From Legionellales bacterium (GTDB lineage: Bacteria; Pseudomonadota; Gammaproteobacteria; JAHCLG01): a DNA stretch of 64,000 nt. The stretch is taken from NCBI GenBank assembly GCA_026125385.1, contig JAHCLG010000006.1:1-64000 (forward strand). The letters are read 5' to 3'. Below the pieces are notes generated by a model, which saw nothing but the letters and a program-made list of their open reading frames with translations, did no database searches and was not told where the DNA came from. Shown piece after piece: positions 56,691 through 64,000 of this stretch (position 1 is the first letter of the stretch; every line of letters starts with the position of its first letter). Made by a program: the position numbers and the translations under genes.

Positions 56691-57248
56691 TCACTCATTA
56701 TAAAGAAAACAAGTAGTCATGTGATCATTCACCATGCCAACGGCTTGCATAAAGGCATAACAGATTGTGGGGCCAACAAACCGAAATCCTGCCTTTTTCA
56801 ACGTTTTTGATAACTGTTGGGAAATGAGAGTTTCTGCAGGAATTTCTGTAAGGCTTTTCCAATGATTGATGATGGGTTTGCCATCGACAAATTGCCATAA
56901 ATAATCACTAAAATGAATTCCGCGCTGTTTGAAATCCAAATATATTTTTGCATTATCAATAATCGCTTCAATTTTACGTTTATTGCGAATAATTCCTGGA
57001 TCTTGCATTAACGTAGCAAATTTGCGCGGAACATAGCGCACAATTTTTTCAGCATCGAATTGATAAAATACTTTGCGATAGTGATCGCGCTTTCTCAAAA
57101 TGGTGATCCAGCTTAAACCGGCCTGCATACCTTCTAAGAGTAAAAATTCAAACAATTGTTGTTCGTCGTACAGTGGCTTTCCCCATTCATGATCGTGGTA
57201 ATGCTGATATAGAGGATCATCATTACACCATTCACAACGTTTAACCAT
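56691..57248 (-). CDS. tag: DNA-3-methyladenine glycosylase I
   Basis: A 185-aa protein with the Tag N-terminus RCEWCNDDPLYQHYHDHEWG (zinc Cys and His), the core FEFLLLEGMQAGLSWITIL (substrate Glu) and the C-terminal CYAFMQAVGMVNDHMTTC that completes the zinc site. It excises 3-methyladenine. It is the last gene of the long psp-type minus-strand run, 5 bp after the DUF922 gene, an unusual place for a DNA repair gene. Confidence 0.95.
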   Translation of the reverse strand: MVKRCEWCNDDPLYQHYHDHEWGKPLYDEQQLFEFLLLEGMQAGLSWITILRKRDHYRKVFYQFDAEKIVRYVPRKFATLMQDPGIIRNKRKIEAIIDNAKIYLDFKQRGIHFSDYLWQFVDGKPIINHWKSLTEIPAETLISQQLSKTLKKAGFRFVGPTICYAFMQAVGMVNDHMTTCFLYNE

Positions 57249-57253
57249 CTTTA

Positions 57254-57853
57254 TTATCCCCCTAATATCGCGCCTTGCGTTCGACCATGGTCAGTGATTC
57301 TATCATATTCGATTTCTTTCGCTCGATAGCTTTGCAATAATTGATTACCTTTTTCATTAGCTAGCTGAGTTAACACTTGGCAATTGCTGGCCATGGGCTG
57401 CAAATTTAATTCGCGGGCGATGGCGTTGGCGGCATTAATGGCGATTTCTCGATGTCCGCGCTCATGGCGCACTAATGCATGATAAAAGCGTTCCCAGGAT
57501 TGTCGCGATACTAAATCGGTTGACGCCACATTTTCCCAACGTGGTAATAAAATAATTATATTTGCCGTCACTTCAATATTATTCAGTCGACAACCTTGCT
57601 GACTTGGAAAATAGCGGTACTGCCAATTCACTTGCCATTTGGTATACGCGCAAAAATCGGTTAATTCAGGATGATTTAATCGCGCAATGTTCATTGCTTG
57701 GCGTACGTCTTCAATGGTTTTGCCCTGAATAGAATAATGTTCTGTTTTATCCATTATTTTTATTTGCGCAAACAATATTTGTGGCAATAATAGAATTACA
57801 CTCATTATCATTAGTTTAATAAAAACTATTTTTGCTGTATTGTTAACCTGCAT
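57254..57853 (-). CDS. DUF922 secreted zinc-dependent protease-like protein
   Basis: 199 aa from the ATG at 57853, which overlaps the end of the DUF2807 gene. The signal peptide is LMIMSVILLLPQILFA. The mature domain has the zincin motif VRHERGHREIAINAANAIA (HExxH) near residue 120 and the family lead-in HYSIQGKTIEDVRQAM near the N-terminus. Predicted periplasmic metalloprotease; substrate unknown. Member of the psp-linked operon. Confidence 0.82.
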   Translation of the reverse strand: MQVNNTAKIVFIKLMIMSVILLLPQILFAQIKIMDKTEHYSIQGKTIEDVRQAMNIARLNHPELTDFCAYTKWQVNWQYRYFPSQQGCRLNNIEVTANIIILLPRWENVASTDLVSRQSWERFYHALVRHERGHREIAINAANAIARELNLQPMASNCQVLTQLANEKGNQLLQSYRAKEIEYDRITDHGRTQGAILGG

Positions 57854-58757
57854 GTACCACTTCTCCACTCCCAAATATTTGCTGATTCAATTTTTGCGGT
57901 TTCGTTTTATAAACCACTTTACCGCTGCCGGCAACTGAGGCAGTTAAACTTTTCTGTGGATTGACCTGAATCAGTGCAGAACCGTAAGAACGTACCGTAA
58001 TGTGATTTACCACCAAATCATTGGCATGAACAGCGCTATCACCCGCGGTTTGTAATATCATTTTTTGAGCCTTTCCACTCAAGATTAATTGGCCACTGCC
58101 TTGGGTATTAATATTAATATCTTGACCTTCAATATTTTTAATCGTGATATTTTTAGAACCTTCATTGATGAGTCCGGTTAACCCTACTTTTCCTGCTAAA
58201 TAGACCTCGCCACTGCCACTCAATTTTAATACAACATTTTTAGCATTAATTCCGTTGATATTAATCTTTTCTGATCCTGAGGAAGTTAATTGCTGTAAAT
58301 CAATCTTCCCAGATAGATTCATCTTGCCCATCCCCTCAGAGGTTATCATTAAATTTTTTGCGTATATATTTTTCCCATTTAGATTACCACTTCCTGAATG
58401 ATTCAATTTCTCTAATTTTGGTAAGGTTATATCCACGATTAAATCCTGGTTGGGCTTAATATCAACATCTGGCTGAATATCAATATTTAAAATTCCTTTA
58501 TTACTGGAAGTTTTAACATATTTCTGCAAGTTGCTTTCTGCAATTACTCGCATTTTTTCTGATTTTCCTCGATGCAATATGACATCCACTTTGCCTCTCA
58601 TATTAATTTGTGTTATCTGATGAATTTCTCTGGATTGTGTCACAATTTTATTATTGCCAGTAATTTCTGACGCAAAGATTGAAGCATTCGATAAACTATA
58701 GGACAATAAGGTAATCCCTGAAATAAATATCGCGGCAATCAAAATAATTTTTTTCAT
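57843..58757 (-). CDS. DUF2807 (GIN domain) beta-helix protein
   Basis: A 304-aa exported protein (signal ILIAAIFISGITLLSYSLSNA) with short repeating segments such as LNHSGSGNLNGKNI, LTSSGSEKININGI and LKLSGSGEVYLAGKV, the signature of the GIN/DUF2807 right-handed beta-helix. Such proteins often neighbour PspC-domain proteins and are thought to act in envelope stress or adhesion. It begins 2 bp after the PspC-like gene and is coupled to DUF922. Confidence 0.85.
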   Translation of the reverse strand: MKKIILIAAIFISGITLLSYSLSNASIFASEITGNNKIVTQSREIHQITQINMRGKVDVILHRGKSEKMRVIAESNLQKYVKTSSNKGILNIDIQPDVDIKPNQDLIVDITLPKLEKLNHSGSGNLNGKNIYAKNLMITSEGMGKMNLSGKIDLQQLTSSGSEKININGINAKNVVLKLSGSGEVYLAGKVGLTGLINEGSKNITIKNIEGQDININTQGSGQLILSGKAQKMILQTAGDSAVHANDLVVNHITVRSYGSALIQVNPQKSLTASVAGSGKVVYKTKPQKLNQQIFGSGEVVHAG

Positions 58758-58759
58758 CG

Positions 58760-59137
58760 TTATTCTCCTAACTCCTGATTAAAACGGTAAGCGGCTGATG
58801 TGATATAGGATTCCATCTTCTGAACTCTTTTTTCAATATCCATAAAACGGTATTTAATATCATGCAACGTTTTTTGTGGTGATACTCGCACATCACGCCA
58901 AAATTGATCGTGCTTTTCATCGCGATATAAATCTTTGGGTTTTTTATCTAACACAAAAGCTAAAATTAAATACGTTAATATTCCTGTGCCGGGAAAGACT
59001 ACACACGCTATCACGGTAAATAGTCTTACCATGGCGACATTGAAATCAAAATATTCAGCTATTCCTGCACAAACACCGAAAAATCGCCCATTTTTACGTG
59101 CACGATATAAACGATTAGGGTTCATTTCTTTTTGCAT
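58760..59137 (-). CDS. PspC-domain protein with C-terminal extension
   Basis: A 125-aa protein with an N-terminal PspC domain (LYRARKNGRFFGVCAGIAEYF, residues 8-28; VRLFTVIACVVFPGTGILTYLILAFVL, the membrane segment) and a polar helical tail of about 55 residues (IKYRFMDIEKRVQKMESYI) that probably forms a coiled coil. E. coli PspC is 119 aa and has a similar tail, so this is the likelier true PspC. Second of two adjacent PspC-domain genes. Confidence 0.85.
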   Translation of the reverse strand: MQKEMNPNRLYRARKNGRFFGVCAGIAEYFDFNVAMVRLFTVIACVVFPGTGILTYLILAFVLDKKPKDLYRDEKHDQFWRDVRVSPQKTLHDIKYRFMDIEKRVQKMESYITSAAYRFNQELGE

Positions 59138-59146
59138 AATAATTCC

Positions 59147-59341
59147 TTATAGAATCAAACCTAAAATACAATACACAAGAATGGTAAATCCTGGTAGTAA
59201 AAAAGCAAGCACCACCGTTGCTAAGCGCACTAAACTCACATCGCATTCTAAAATGTGTGCGATACGGGCGCACACACCAAAAATTTTATGGCGTGGATAA
59301 TCACAACATCTTGGTTGTGGCTCATGATCATAGGTGTTCAT
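59147..59341 (-). CDS. Minimal PspC-domain protein
   Basis: A 64-aa protein that is nearly all PspC domain: KIFGVCARIAHILECDVSLV and a membrane helix ending TILVYCILGLIL. It begins with a short Cys/His-containing stretch (HEPQPRCCDYP). It overlaps pspB by 4 bp and precedes the longer PspC gene by 9 bp, so it looks like a tandem duplicate that lost the cytoplasmic tail. Confidence 0.8.
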   Translation of the reverse strand: MNTYDHEPQPRCCDYPRHKIFGVCARIAHILECDVSLVRLATVVLAFLLPGFTILVYCILGLIL

Positions 59342-59553
59342 AACTGTTTACTCCAATCACTATTTTCTTTATTTAAAATTGTTTCTAAATTGCCAACTCG
59401 ATTTTCCATTTTGGTTAAGCTTTCCCAAATTTCTTCTAATAAGCGTGCATCGTCACGTGAAAATGAACGGGAGGTTCGCCATTTAGTTAAATAATGTAAA
59501 ATTAACCAAATAGGTAATACGACAGTGACAAACAATAGCGAAATTACAAACAT
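59338..59553 (-). CDS. pspB: Phage shock protein B
   Basis: A 71-aa protein with an N-terminal membrane helix (VISLLFVTVVLPIWLILHYL), TKWRTSR and a C-terminal amphipathic helix (LLEEIWESLTKMENRVGNLETIL), exactly the PspB layout. With PspC it senses inner-membrane stress and frees PspF from PspA. The start overlaps the pspA stop by one base and its stop overlaps the next gene by 4. Confidence 0.9.
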   Translation of the reverse strand: MFVISLLFVTVVLPIWLILHYLTKWRTSRSFSRDDARLLEEIWESLTKMENRVGNLETILNKENSDWSKQL

Positions 59554-60221
59554 TAAGCATCTCCTTTGGTATTATCGAGTTGTTTTTTTAATTGATTTAA
59601 CTCTTGGTTAATTTTTTCTTCTACGGCTAAAGATTTAAATTCATCTTCCAAGTTTTTTGAACCCAAATGGTACGCTTCAACTTGGCTTTCTAAGTGATCA
59701 ATTTTACGTTCAAATTGGTGCATTTTATCTAAAACTTTAGTTTGTTTTACCTGAGTTTTATCGCGTACTTTTAATTGCGTTTGTGCGGTCAATTGACGAC
59801 GCAATAATTGTTGTTGCTTCGCCCGCGCATCTTTGATTTTTTCTTGCAAGTGCGCAATATCTTCATGATATTTTTCTAAATCTGCTGCAATAAACTGGGC
59901 ATGATCGTGTAAAGCATTTACCCGTTCCACCAATTTATTTTTTTCTAATAATGCTGCCTTAGCTAAATCCTCGCGTTGTTTATTTAACGCTAATTCTGCT
60001 TTACTTTGCCAGTCGGCCTGTTTGGTTTCCAATAATTTTAATTCGCGTTGCAATTGTTTTTGTTCAGCAATACCTTTGGCAGCATTTGATCGCACTTCCA
60101 CCAAAGTATCCTCCATTTCTTGAATAATATTGCGTATCATTTTTTCTGGATTTTCAGCCCGATCCAATAATGCATTAATATTAGCGTTAATAATATCGCT
60201 AATCCGTGAAAATATACCCAT
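59553..60221 (-). CDS. pspA: Phage shock protein A
   Basis: A 222-aa protein of the PspA/IM30 (ESCRT-III-like) family, almost entirely coiled coil. It begins GIFSRISDIINANINALLDRAENPEKMI, the amphipathic membrane-binding helix and PspF-contact region. It binds and inhibits PspF in calm conditions and oligomerises on damaged inner membrane under stress. First gene of a seven-gene run, preceded by a sigma-54 promoter. Confidence 0.96.
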   Translation of the reverse strand: MGIFSRISDIINANINALLDRAENPEKMIRNIIQEMEDTLVEVRSNAAKGIAEQKQLQRELKLLETKQADWQSKAELALNKQREDLAKAALLEKNKLVERVNALHDHAQFIAADLEKYHEDIAHLQEKIKDARAKQQQLLRRQLTAQTQLKVRDKTQVKQTKVLDKMHQFERKIDHLESQVEAYHLGSKNLEDEFKSLAVEEKINQELNQLKKQLDNTKGDA

Positions 60222-60260
60222 ATTGTTATCCCCTTTTGTTGTGTTTACTGTATTGAATAA

Positions 60261-60277
60261 AGCAATTACTATGCCAA
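60261..60277 (-). promoter_or_regulatory. Sigma-54 promoter of the psp operon
   Basis: The minus strand reads TTGGCATAGTAATTGCT, with GG at -24 and GC at -12 separated by exactly 10 nt as in the consensus TGGCAC-N5-TTGCA. It lies 40 nt upstream of the pspA ATG, facing pspA, and the PspF gene is divergent, so PspF is the expected activator. Confidence 0.85.
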
Positions 60278-60355
60278 CTTTTGAAAATAGCTATAACTTA
60301 TTGATTTAAAAACAATGATTCAATTTTAGACCTAGCGTATTAGAATAAAAAATAG

Positions 60356-60361
60356 TATAAT
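60356..60361 (+). promoter_or_regulatory. Candidate -10 box for pspF
   Basis: TATAAT 39 nt before the pspF ATG. No good -35 hexamer is visible. The position in the shared intergenic region would allow the PspF autoregulation known in E. coli. Confidence 0.4.
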
Positions 60362-60400
60362 TAACCAAATATTAGTGATTTAAACTAAACTTTAATTAAA

Positions 60401-61408
60401 ATGACTAATCAAGACAAACAATTAATTGGCGTTTCTAAATATTTTCAAGCAATGCTCGACGATATTTCCAAGCTCGCCCCACTGGATAAACCGGTGTTAC
60501 TCATTGGAGAACGTGGCAGCGGTAAAGAAATGATTGCAGAACGTTTGCATTATTTATCCTCGCGTTGGCAAGCACCCTTCATCAAATTAAATTGCGCCAC
60601 ATTAGTTGACACATTGTTAGAGTCGGAATTATTTGGTCACGAAGCAGGAAGTTTTACAGGAGCTAGCAAACGCCACCACGGACGTTTTGAATTAGCGCAT
60701 CACGGCAGTATTTTTTTAGATGAAATTGCAACCATGTCACCCCGTTTACAAGAAAAATTATTACGTGTCATTGAATATGGCGAATTCGAGCGCGTGGGTG
60801 GCACCGAAACATTAACTACTGATACTCGAATTATTGCTGCAACGAATGTTGATTTACCGAATTTATGTTTAGAAAATAAATTTCGCGCCGATCTGCTCGA
60901 TCGCTTAGCCTTTGCTGTGATCACGCTTCCTCCTTTACGCGCACGTGAGGAAGATATTCTATTACTCAGTGAACACTTTGCGATTAATATGGCAACAAAT
61001 TTAGGCTGGGAATTTTTCCCAGGATTTTCTGAAACTGTAAAACAACAATTATTAGAATATTCTTGGCCTGGTAATGTGCGTGAATTAAAAAATGTGATTG
61101 AGCGTGCGGTGTTTTACGCAGAGAATTCCCAGAAAATTATTCAAACCATTATTTTTGATCCATTTGATTCTCCTTTTCGACCTCAAGCAACCGTTACTCC
61201 TTCAGCAACGATACCAGCACAACCAACCGTATTACCCAGCTCATTAAAAAATCATTTACAGCAAATAGAAGCTGAAATCATTATCAATGCACTTGCACAA
61301 CATCATTTTCATCAAGGAAAAGCGGCACACGCTTTAGGACTCACCTATCACCAATTACGCGCGCTATTGCGCAAACATAACATAAAATTCTCAACTCATC
61401 ACTCTTGA
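60401..61408 (+). CDS. pspF: psp operon sigma-54 activator PspF
   Basis: A 335-aa enhancer-binding protein without a receiver domain, as usual for PspF. The AAA+ domain has Walker A GERGSGKEM near residue 38, the sigma-54 loop as GSFTGA (consensus GAFTGA) near 86, Walker B GSIFLDEIAT and the arginine-finger region FRADLLDRLAF. A C-terminal Fis-type helix-turn-helix (QGKAAHALGLTYHQLRALLRK) binds upstream sites. Divergent from pspA, the standard arrangement. Confidence 0.95.
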   Translation: MTNQDKQLIGVSKYFQAMLDDISKLAPLDKPVLLIGERGSGKEMIAERLHYLSSRWQAPFIKLNCATLVDTLLESELFGHEAGSFTGASKRHHGRFELAHHGSIFLDEIATMSPRLQEKLLRVIEYGEFERVGGTETLTTDTRIIAATNVDLPNLCLENKFRADLLDRLAFAVITLPPLRAREEDILLLSEHFAINMATNLGWEFFPGFSETVKQQLLEYSWPGNVRELKNVIERAVFYAENSQKIIQTIIFDPFDSPFRPQATVTPSATIPAQPTVLPSSLKNHLQQIEAEIIINALAQHHFHQGKAAHALGLTYHQLRALLRKHNIKFSTHHS

Positions 61409-61462
61409 CCCTGCGCCTACATCTGGCACAATGCAAGCATTCGAGAATAATGAGCATTGACG

Positions 61463-64000
61463 ATGGAAAAAACCTACGATCCTAGCCAAATTGAAAGAAC
61501 TTGGTATCAAACTTGGGAAAAAAATAATTATTTTGCCCCACGTGGCGAAGGCAAACCCTATTGCATCATGATCCCTCCTCCTAACGTTACCGGTTCATTG
61601 CATATGGGACATGGCTTTCAACATAGTTTGATGGACGCATTAATCCGCTATCACCGGATGCGCGGCTTTAAAACGCTCTGGCAACCAGGCACCGATCACG
61701 CGGGAATTTCCACTCAAATGGTGGTGGAACGGCAATTGATGAATGAAGGATTAACACGCCGCGAATTAGGGCGCGAAAAATTTGTTGAGCGCATTTGGCA
61801 ATGGAAAGAACACTCGGGTAATACCATTACCGGACAAATTCGTCGGCTCGGGGATTCTGTCGACTGGACACGTGAGCGATTTACCCTCGACGCTGGACTA
61901 TCCAATGCCGTGCTCGAAGTCTTCGTACGTTTATACGATGAAGGTTTAATCTATCGCGGCACAAAATTAGTGAATTGGGATCCGGTTTTACAAACTGCCG
62001 TATCCGATTTAGAAGCCATTGCTCATGAAGAAGCTGGTCATTTGTGGCATATCCGCTATCCGTTGTCAGAAAGTAACGACTATCTGGTGATTGCCACAAC
62101 CCGACCAGAAACATTATTAGGTGATACCGCCGTCGCGGTTCATCCTGACGATCAACGCTACCAACATTTAATTGGCAAAACTCTGCGACTTCCCTTAACG
62201 GATCGTGAAATTCCTATTATTGCCGATGACTATGTCGATCCGACATTTGGTAGTGGCTGTGTGAAAATCACACCGGCGCATGATTTTAATGATTATGCCG
62301 TAGGACTAAGACATCAATTACCAATGATTAATGTCTTAACCCTCGATGGAAAAATGAATCAGGAAGTGCCTGCAGTTTATCAAGGTATGGATCGCTTCGA
62401 TGCTCGCAAAAAAATCCTTGCTGATTTAGAACAACTGGGGTTAATCGTAAAAATCGACGATCATAAATTAAATTTACCCCGCGGTGAAAAATCTAATGCC
62501 ATTTTAGAACCGATGCTAACCCAGCAATGGTTTATGCGCATGGAAAAAATGGCGGAACGCGCTCTGCATGTGGTTGAAACGGGTAAAATTAAATTTATTC
62601 CTGAAAACTGGACCAAAACTTATAATCAGTGGTTAAACAATATTGAAGATTGGTGTATTTCTCGTCAACTATGGTGGGGACATCGCATTCCTGCTTGGTA
62701 TGATGAACATAATAATATTTATGTCGGACGCGATGAACAAACCATACGCCAAAAATACCAGTTAACCGAGGATATGAAATTAACTCAAGATAATGATGTG
62801 TTAGACACCTGGTTTTCTTCAGCATTATGGCCTTTTTCTACCTTAGGTTGGCCGCATGAAACTCTCGATTTAAAAACATTTTATCCCACGTCCTTATTAG
62901 TTACGGGTTTTGACATTATTTTCTTTTGGGTCGCGAGAATGATTATGCTTGGTCTGACTTTTACCGATGAAGTACCTTTTCATGAAGTGTATATCACCGG
63001 ACTTATTCGCGATAGCGAAGGCCAAAAAATGTCTAAATCCAAAGGAAATATTTTAGATCCCATTGATTTAATTGATGGCATAGATTTAGAAAGTTTACTC
63101 GCTAAACGCACTGCCAATATGATGCAACCTCATTTAGCCGAAAAAATAAAAAAACAAACCCGTAAAGAATTTCCCGAAGGCATTCCCGCCTACGGCACTG
63201 ATGCCTTACGCTTCACCTTTTGCGCACTAGCCACACCTGGTCGTGAAATTCGTTTTGATATTCAGCGTTTAGCAGGCTATCGAAATTTCTGTAATAAAAT
63301 ATGGAATGCTGCGCGTTATGTGTTCATGAATTGTGAAAATCAAGATAATGGATTTAATGATCAAGCAAAAATTCTCTCCGTGGCAGATCGCTGGATTTTA
63401 TCGCGTTTACAACACACCATTGCAAACGTGCATGATTATTTTCAAAGTTATCGGTTTGATTTGCTCACGCAAACCTTGTATGAATTTATTTGGAACGAAT
63501 TTTGTGACTGGTATTTAGAATTATCAAAACCGGTATTAACTCATGCCGATATTTCTTTTGCAGAAAAGCGCGGAACTCGTCACACCTTGCTTACCGTACT
63601 CGATCAAATCTTAAAATTAATTCATCCTATCATGCCTTTTATTAGCGAAGAAATTTGGCAAAAAGTGAAAAATCTCACACAAGCAACAGGTGAAACCATA
63701 ATGTTGGAATCTTTCCCAACAACTTCTGAGGATTTGTTCGATGAAGCTGCAGAAGGTGATATTACCTGGTGCCAAGCTATTATTTTAGGCATTCGTAATA
63801 TTCGTGGCGAAATGAATATTTCACCCGCCAAGCCCATAACGGTGTTATTGAATCAATGCAGCGAAGAAGATCTTCGCCGTTTACAACACTATCAAACCTT
63901 TTTAGCAAGTCTGGCTAAATTAACTGATATTTCCCCTTTAGAAAAAAATCAAACTCCACCACCGTCTGCTACGGCATTAGCGGGAAAAATGGAAATTTTA
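61463..64000 (+). CDS. valS: Valyl-tRNA synthetase, cut by the window end
   Basis: 846 codons are visible from the ATG at 61463 and the frame runs off the right edge. Class I motifs are HMGH in [10 protein letters not shown] near residue 45 and KMSKS in [10 protein letters not shown] near 520. The editing (CP1) domain has [17 protein letters not shown] near 210. The anticodon-binding region is present up to the edge; the C-terminal coiled-coil arm is missing. It charges tRNA-Val and edits Thr. Confidence 0.97.
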   Translation, partial: MEKTYDPSQIERTWYQTWEKNNYFAPRGEGKPYCIMIPPPNVTGSLHMGHGFQHSLMDALIRYHRMRGFKTLWQPGTDHAGISTQMVVERQLMNEGLTRRELGREKFVERIWQWKEHSGNTITGQIRRLGDSVDWTRERFTLDAGLSNAVLEVFVRLYDEGLIYRGTKLVNWDPVLQTAVSDLEAIAHEEAGHLWHIRYPLSESNDYLVIATTRPETLLGDTAVAVHPDDQRYQHLIGKTLRLPLTDREIPIIADDYVDPTFGSGCVKITPAHDFNDYAVGLRHQLPMINVLTLDGKMNQEVPAVYQGMDRFDARKKILADLEQLGLIVKIDDHKLNLPRGEKSNAILEPMLTQQWFMRMEKMAERALHVVETGKIKFIPENWTKTYNQWLNNIEDWCISRQLWWGHRIPAWYDEHNNIYVGRDEQTIRQKYQLTEDMKLTQDNDVLDTWFSSALWPFSTLGWPHETLDLKTFYPTSLLVTGFDIIFFWVARMIMLGLTFTDEVPFHEVYITGLIRDSEGQKMSKSKGNILDPIDLIDGIDLESLLAKRTANMMQPHLAEKIKKQTRKEFPEGIPAYGTDALRFTFCALATPGREIRFDIQRLAGYRNFCNKIWNAARYVFMNCENQDNGFNDQAKILSVADRWILSRLQHTIANVHDYFQSYRFDLLTQTLYEFIWNEFCDWYLELSKPVLTHADISFAEKRGTRHTLLTVLDQILKLIHPIMPFISEEIWQKVKNLTQATGETIMLESFPTTSEDLFDEAAEGDITWCQAIILGIRNIRGEMNISPAKPITVLLNQCSEEDLRRLQHYQTFLASLAKLTDISPLEKNQTPPPSATALAGKMEIL

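Overview
The window looks like an AT-rich gammaproteobacterial chromosome. The evidence is gene content and order: pspF divergent from pspABC behind a sigma-54 promoter, pepA-holC, lptF-lptG, prfC, rimI, a pilVWX-pilY1 minor pilin operon, and a cox locus ordered as in Pseudomonas (PA0105-PA0114) and Legionella-type genomes. A Legionellales-like host is a reasonable guess from style and AT content, but nothing here proves it. I found no rRNA, tRNA, CRISPR array or complete insertion sequence.

Layout. 1-2 kb: an unrecognised basic protein whose 3' end carries a 10-bp tandem repeat, two small lipoproteins and a SEC-C (YchJ-type) protein. 2-8 kb: mutM, then on the minus strand poxB, coaD and a three-gene ABC exporter (MFP, FtsX-like permease, ATPase), with a cluster of palindromic REP-like repeats between poxB and coaD. 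8-13 kb: prfC with a small unknown partner, rimI, a PduO-type cobalamin adenosyltransferase, cardiolipin synthase and a PagL-like lipid A deacylase. 13-17 kb: sohB, a CDF metal exporter, an FmdB zinc ribbon and a polysaccharide flippase. 17-24 kb: pilV-pilW-pilX-pilY1. 24-29 kb: a YihY/BrkB membrane protein, wrbA, a zinc-ribbon membrane protein, ribF and murJ.

29-51 kb is an aerobic respiration locus: a tetraheme cytochrome c, coxB with a fused cytochrome c domain, coxA, ctaG, coxC, DUF2909, then surf1, an Sco-like protein and sco. The locus is split between DUF2909 (ends 36072) and surf1 (starts 48905) by an insertion of about 12.8 kb that is visibly more AT-rich. The insertion carries a remnant of an S24/CI-type regulator, an unknown 187-aa gene, a VUT-family transporter, and a compact biosynthetic cluster: a ketopantoate-reductase-like enzyme, a VOC protein, an FAD monooxygenase, a single-protein NRPS-PKS hybrid (C-A-T-KS-T-TE, no AT), an SDR whose catalytic Tyr is His, a LysR regulator and a small secreted CxxCH protein. 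This is the strongest candidate for an undescribed system.

51-64 kb: a 145-bp MITE-like hairpin element, lptG, lptF (frameshifted near its 3' end), pepA-holC, a variant peptide deformylase, a small outer-membrane barrel, and an enlarged envelope-stress operon (pspA-pspB-pspC-pspC-DUF2807-DUF922-tag) facing pspF. The window ends inside valS.
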